A stretch of DNA of 64,000 nucleotides from Notospermus geniculatus (Eukaryota; Nemertea; Pilidiophora; Heteronemertea; Lineidae). Positions 60,036 to 64,000 of the stretch are shown here, piece after piece; position 1 is the first letter of the stretch, and each line of letters opens with the position of its first letter. Under the pieces are notes generated by a model. That model saw only the letters and a program-made list of their open reading frames with translations, ran no database searches and had not been told where the DNA came from. A program made the translations under genes and the position numbers. The DNA lies in the NCBI GenBank assembly GCA_002633025.1, contig NMRB01000340.1:355564-419563 (forward strand), read 5' to 3'.

Positions 60036-60167
60036 AAAGCTCATTAAGTGTGAGTGGTCCCTCAAATTATTGAGGTCACACTCACACTCGTACTTGAGTG
60101 TCTCTTGAGCCACACTTGAGTGACACTCACTTGAGTATGAGTAGAATGTGAGTGTGAGTGAGCTTTC
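60036..60167. mobile_element. Fold-back rich in GAGTGT/ACACTC
   Basis: AAAGCTCATTAAGTGTGAG faces GTGAGTGTGAGTGAGCTTT. The interior consists of ACTCAC and TTGAGTG words in both orientations. Non-coding. Confidence 0.7.
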
Positions 60168-60859
60168 AGAATACGGGCGTGAGACTGTCGACTCACGTGT
60201 TCCTCGTATTGTCTCACTTTCAAAGATCGCAAGATTATCGTCTGCTTATTATCTAAACTAGAAAAGGCTTCAGTGCCGAATGTTCTCCCAATTTCCTCAG
60301 CTTTGCGTCGTTCTGTTGTTATCTCCCCATCCTTTAGTGGGCAGACATCATCCTGAATGCTTCTGTGTCATTAGCATTGTGTGAGATGTCCTTTATCTGC
60401 AGTATTTGATAGATATATAAGAGACACTCAAGGCGGAAATGTCTACTAAGATTGGCCTGGTGATTTCCCCATCTTACATCCTCGACCACTGCTGCTGTAC
60501 TTATAGTCATTACAAAACTCGGTCCCTCCACTTGGATATGTTTTGGGAGAGTTGTCAGAGGACAATTTGGAGGATGAAAAATAGTTCTTAAGTTGCCGAC
60601 TGTGATTAATGTATTTCCAGATCTGAGGCCAATCTTTGTATAAGCCATGATTGCAGCTGATGAATGTACTTTTCGACAAAAGAAGCCAGAAGAAAGATTT
60701 CGAAATCTATCATCTCAGCTCTTAATTCTTTTTCCTTGATTCATGATCTATTTGTCAACACAAGTTTCAAGGTCACTTGCTTGTCATCCCCAATAGTCAG
60801 AGGCTAACCCCCAAGACCAAAGTAGGCCTTCATCCCAAGCATCTGATTCATGAACGTCA

Positions 60860-61331
60860 TACACCAAAATGGCAGTTGTAAGGTCACAGAGACCTGGCAT
60901 TGCTCCTGGGAGCTTGCTCTTCCAACATTGCCATATTAAAAGCGTCACTGTGAGTTTAAAGATAATGTATCACGACTTCATTGTTTACATTTTAATGTTT
61001 GTAAACATGGATGTCTACATTGTGTTATTTTGGACGTCTGGGACATGCCAACCCACCAAATTGAATATTTTCAGTATCAAAAGAATTTCTAGAGGGGCAT
61101 ACCACCAACAAATTACCCATAAGACAAAGAAAGACTGTACATAAACAAACAAAATGTAAATAAACAATGGTTTTCGTGGCCCGCGAAAATATCCATGATA
61201 TATATTATCTTTAATTCGAAAGATATCAACAGCCTGCTGTGTGGTCAACAATGCCGACCATCACCACTAGAGAAGCTGGACCCAGGTGCAATGCCAGACC
61301 TCTGCGATCTTACAACTGCGATTTTGTTTGG
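60860..61331 (-). mobile_element. MITE family E, interrupted copy
   Basis: Left TACACCAAAATGGCAGTTGT and AGACCTGGCATTGC; right GCCAGACCTCTGCGATCTTA, then CAACTGCGATTTTG. Matches the reverse complement of 61409-61626 on both sides of a 259-bp insertion at 60956-61214. Confidence 0.8.
60956..61214. mobile_element. TTAA-flanked MITE nested in family E
   Basis: TTAA-AGATAATGTATC on the left and GATATATATTATCT-TTAA on the right. The family E copies at 14825-14961 and 61409-61626 lack this segment and serve as empty sites, which confirms insertion. Short inverted termini, non-coding. Confidence 0.8.
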
Positions 61332-61408
61332 CTGCATAACACAAGTTCATTATTTCCACTTACTCAACGTCTACCTCCATGAGTTATGAAATCATAGTGT
61401 GCATAGGC

Positions 61409-61626
61409 TACACCAAAATCACAGTTGTGAAGTCACAGAAGTCTGACATTGCCAGGGTCCAACTTCTCCTGTTGGTGATGGTCGGCATTGCTGACCACGC
61501 AGCAGGCAGTTGATATCTTTGAATCGAAGTCCTGACACTGACGCTTTTGATGCGACAATGTTGGAGGAGCTAGATCCCAGTGGCAAAGCCAGGTCTCTCT
61601 GACCTTACAACTGCGATTTTGGTGTA
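61409..61626 (+). mobile_element. MITE family E, intact copy
   Basis: About 218 bp with terminal inverted repeats TACACCAAAATCACAGTTGT / ACAACTGCGATTTTGGTGTA. Inner words are GGTCGGCATTGCTGACCAC and GACACTGACGCTTTTGATG. Lies 77 bp from the interrupted inverted copy. Confidence 0.85.
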
Positions 61627-62393
61627 GTCTACTTTCACATTTTGACCACAGTGTGACCACATACATCATGTACATGGGCCATTAACCACATTCTCTTTAG
61701 TCTCAGCCCTCCTGTTGTGATATGTCCTGTGGGTTCTGCAGCCACCAAGCATCTTTAATATACTCTACTTCATCGTCAAATCACTGTACACAGACGACAG
61801 GTTTCACTGTTTCATCTCCAGATTGTCCCAGACCTGCTGAATATACGTCTGTTCATTCCCGGACACCTGTAATGGTGTCGATCTTGATCACAGCTAATTT
61901 TCTCTCCAATTAGCGAATCATTGGTCATCTGTTGTGGATCAAATTTAAAGCAGACGATAAGCAGATGATGGAGGTGAAAATTGTATGTTTCCTGTGCGTT
62001 CAGTGTGGGCTGTGTTTGAGCAGGCAGGAAGGAAAGATGAGATGGTCCTAATTGATTGATACATGAGATGGTCTCACTAGATTGATATCCCGATAGCTTA
62101 TTGTATCTCATATTGCCACTCGGAGATTGGAATTTTCTCTATTGTTCATATTTCATTGTCTGATCTGTACATGACAGGTACAAGGTAACACAGAACAGTC
62201 ACAGGTGATTATGACTGTACACTATCATTTCATTTTTACCACCTCCGAAGTGCAATAATTTAATTGACTGTCTGAGTGTGATAGAACCTTGCCTCACTAT
62301 GGCCACTGTTAGTTTTCTTGCAATGTATTGCTGTACAGTTCCTTGTCATTGCCTGCCTTTTTCGTCAGACTAGACCAGGGGCCTGGGGCCTGT
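61627..62393. other. No recognised gene
   Basis: Nothing recognised. Confidence 0.4.
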
Positions 62394-62482
62394 TTCATAA
62401 TATGACTTTAAGCTAATGGTATTATTAACTCCAATGCGTTTTCCATTTGTTTAACGGTACCATTAGCTTAATATGAAACAGG
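62394..62482. mobile_element. Short fold-back MITE (GGCCTGTTTCATAAT ends)
   Basis: CCTGTTTCATAATATGACTT and AAGCTAATGG face CCATTAGCTTAATATGAAAC plus AGG. About 89 bp. Ends of the GGGCCTGTTTCATAA type are widespread in animal MITEs. Confidence 0.75.
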
Positions 62483-63370
62483 AACATAGTCGGGAATGTT
62501 CTTGGGCCATCGAGGCCATTTGGCAGAATCGGTTGTATACGTGTTGAAAACCATGTGGTAGCAGTTTTTACAATCATGATAGGCCCAAAAAATACTCAAA
62601 AAAGGTTGAAAGTTACATGATACCCCGTCTTATCGGTCGGTATCCATTGGAAAGGTCTGAGTGCTATGTGACAGGGTTGTCTAAGGATTTGGAATGTTCG
62701 ATCTGTGGCAATGAAAGGGTTACAAAGTATAGCTTTCCACTTTATGATGAGATACATTCACTACAACATCAAAGACATACTTGAGAGTCGACATCTCCTC
62801 ATGATCACACACACTCGACCATCACACGATCCCCGAGGACTATCATTCCTCTAAATGAATTTAACACCACCGCAGGAGACTGGCAATGAAAAAATATAAT
62901 TTGCGCCGAGGGATAAGAGGCATCCTCTGGGGGCATTCTCAATTAGTTTGAAATGCGATCCTGTGTCCCTCGTATCGTAAAATCAATACAAATGCCTGGC
63001 ACTGCTGGTAGATATCAATTTGAAATGTCAATGACAATGAAGTTTGCACCTCATTGAAGTCGCCCTCCAGGTCACTTTCGATACGAGGCTTCCCCGGGGA
63101 TGGTGCCGGGTTTTTGCCGTTGTCTGGTGGAGATTGACATCGATGACACCATCGATGACAGTGCGTCATCAATGACGGCAGGTACATCAGCAACGTCGAT
63201 GAAGTCCACTGGTGTTTTAGGCTCTGTTACTGGAGCCCGGATAGTCTATTGGTTATCAGGTCCGCGTAGCAGGCCTTGCTCTTCACGTCCGTCGCATGGG
63301 ACAGTAAGCCGTCGTGCATTGTATTGTGTGTTTGCAAGGGCAAGTGAAAGACCCCATCCAAATGAGGAAC
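62483..63370. other. No recognised gene
   Basis: Nothing recognised apart from a GATGACACCATCGATGACA-like run near 63142. Confidence 0.4.
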
Positions 63371-63445
63371 GAGCAGTTTGAGGTGGCCTCTTCCATACCA
63401 CACATACTGGGGCAAATAATTCTTTGGCTTCGGCCCTGATGGAAA
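63371..63445 (-). pseudogene. Coding fragment, possibly cytochrome P450 N-terminal region
   Basis: Minus-strand partner of 31690-31769, reading F-P-S-G-P-K-P-K-x-x-L-P-Q-x-V-x-x-G-x-G-H-L-K-L, followed by D-G-V-F-H-L-P-L. It sits inside a 139-codon open frame (63227-63646). The word P-S-G-P-K, H-L about 15 residues on, then G-V-F-x-L-P-L parallels P450 hinge plus (Y)-G-P-V-F-x-L. No P450 core motifs are seen around it. A donor-like GTATGT follows the C-C-C-C-A in the same place as the GTAAGT of the other copy, which may or may not be used. Confidence 0.3.
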
Positions 63446-63644
63446 AGTCATTGGACAAGATAAGTTGAAATCAAATGTCAGTGACATCACCGGGACGTGT
63501 GCAACTGCACTCATAAAGTTTAGGACAAAGCCTATGCTTTCGGAAAGACTTTTGTTTGCGCCAATCCTGAAATTTTGAGCTTCATTCTTGTTCCTCTGTG
63601 TACATTTGTAGTGCAGAAATGGATCGTGAGAGCTACGGGCGATC

Positions 63645-64000
63645 ACACAAGACCCTCATCCCTACCGGCTGGTTCTCATGGCGATCACATAAGACTCTCA
63701 TCGCTACCGGCTGGTTCTCATGGCAATCACATAAGACTCTCGTCCCTATCGGCTGGTTCTCATGGCGATCACATAAGACTCTCATCGCTACCGGCTGGTT
63801 CTCATGGCGATCACATAAGACTCTCGTCCCTATCGGCTGGTTCTCATGGCGATCACATAAGACTCGCATCCCTACCGGCTGGTTCTCATGGCAATCACAT
63901 AAGACGCTCATCCCTACCGGCTGGTTCTCATGGCAATCACGTAAGACTCTCATCCCTACCGGTTGGTTCTCATGGCAATCACATAAGACTCTCATCCCTA
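63645..64000. repeat. 42-bp minisatellite running off the window
   Basis: About 8.5 units of 42 bp built from GCGATCACATAAGACTCTCA, TCCCTACCGG and CTGGTTCTCATG. Because 42 is a multiple of three, every frame without a stop in the unit stays open. The minus strand reads a 14-residue repeat M-R-V-L-C-D-x-H-E-N-Q-P-V-G. The array is cut by the end of the window. Confidence 0.9.

Overview
The window is a piece of animal nuclear genome, not prokaryotic. The open frames are short, intron-type splice sites are visible, the base composition is near 42% GC, and most of the sequence is built from short fold-back elements (MITEs), minisatellites and decayed retrotransposon ends. The TAGGCCTA palindrome is clearly over-represented. 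Together with the GACGTC-rich MITEs, the style suggests a marine invertebrate, with echinoderm, hemichordate or lancelet as the best guesses. No species can be named from sequence alone. The first 508 bases are an assembly gap. There are further N at 7530, 16463, 30703 and 45656, and a run at 35467-35477.

Recognisable genes are few. Two consecutive exons of a plus-strand SLC17 transporter, most like vesicular glutamate transporters (VGLUT), lie at 47661-47747 and 48060-48193. Both have good splice sites and the spacing expected for that family; I could not find the remaining exons. Two non-LTR retrotransposon 3' ends lie at about 32665-32800 and 41050-41213. Two related minus-strand fragments at 31690-31769 and 63371-63445 differ mainly at third codon positions and resemble the start of a cytochrome P450; this identification is tentative.

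The most interesting object is at 34981-36105: a virus-like Polinton/Maverick-type element. It has 178-bp terminal inverted repeats starting 5'-AG, flanked by an exact 6-bp target duplication (GGAGGG). It carries an AT-rich minus-strand gene of at least 160 codons starting inside the right repeat. The gene is cut by an 11-N gap, so the assembled 1.1 kb probably hides most of a much longer element, or is an internally deleted derivative.

Layout. 509-5288: minisatellite, two fold-back MITEs of the GACGTC type and one other fold-back, otherwise unrecognised. 5289-9089: a 1.8-kb segment present twice, the second copy starting right after a single N. 10178-14160: a 1,775-bp near-identical tandem duplication ending in a large AT-rich palindrome. 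14161-29560: scattered MITEs, a 49-50 bp minisatellite and a 360-bp hairpin element. 29562-31449: a second duplicated block around a single N. 31450-36105: retrotransposon end, fold-back, Polinton. 37774-43462: nested MITEs and tandem repeats. 45263-50261: the transporter exons, flanked and interrupted by fold-backs. 50262-64000: more fold-backs, three of them between TTAA duplications across the window, and a 42-bp minisatellite running off the end.

There is no operon or pathway logic here. The window reads as an intron or intergenic landscape shaped by mobile elements, with several likely assembly artefacts.
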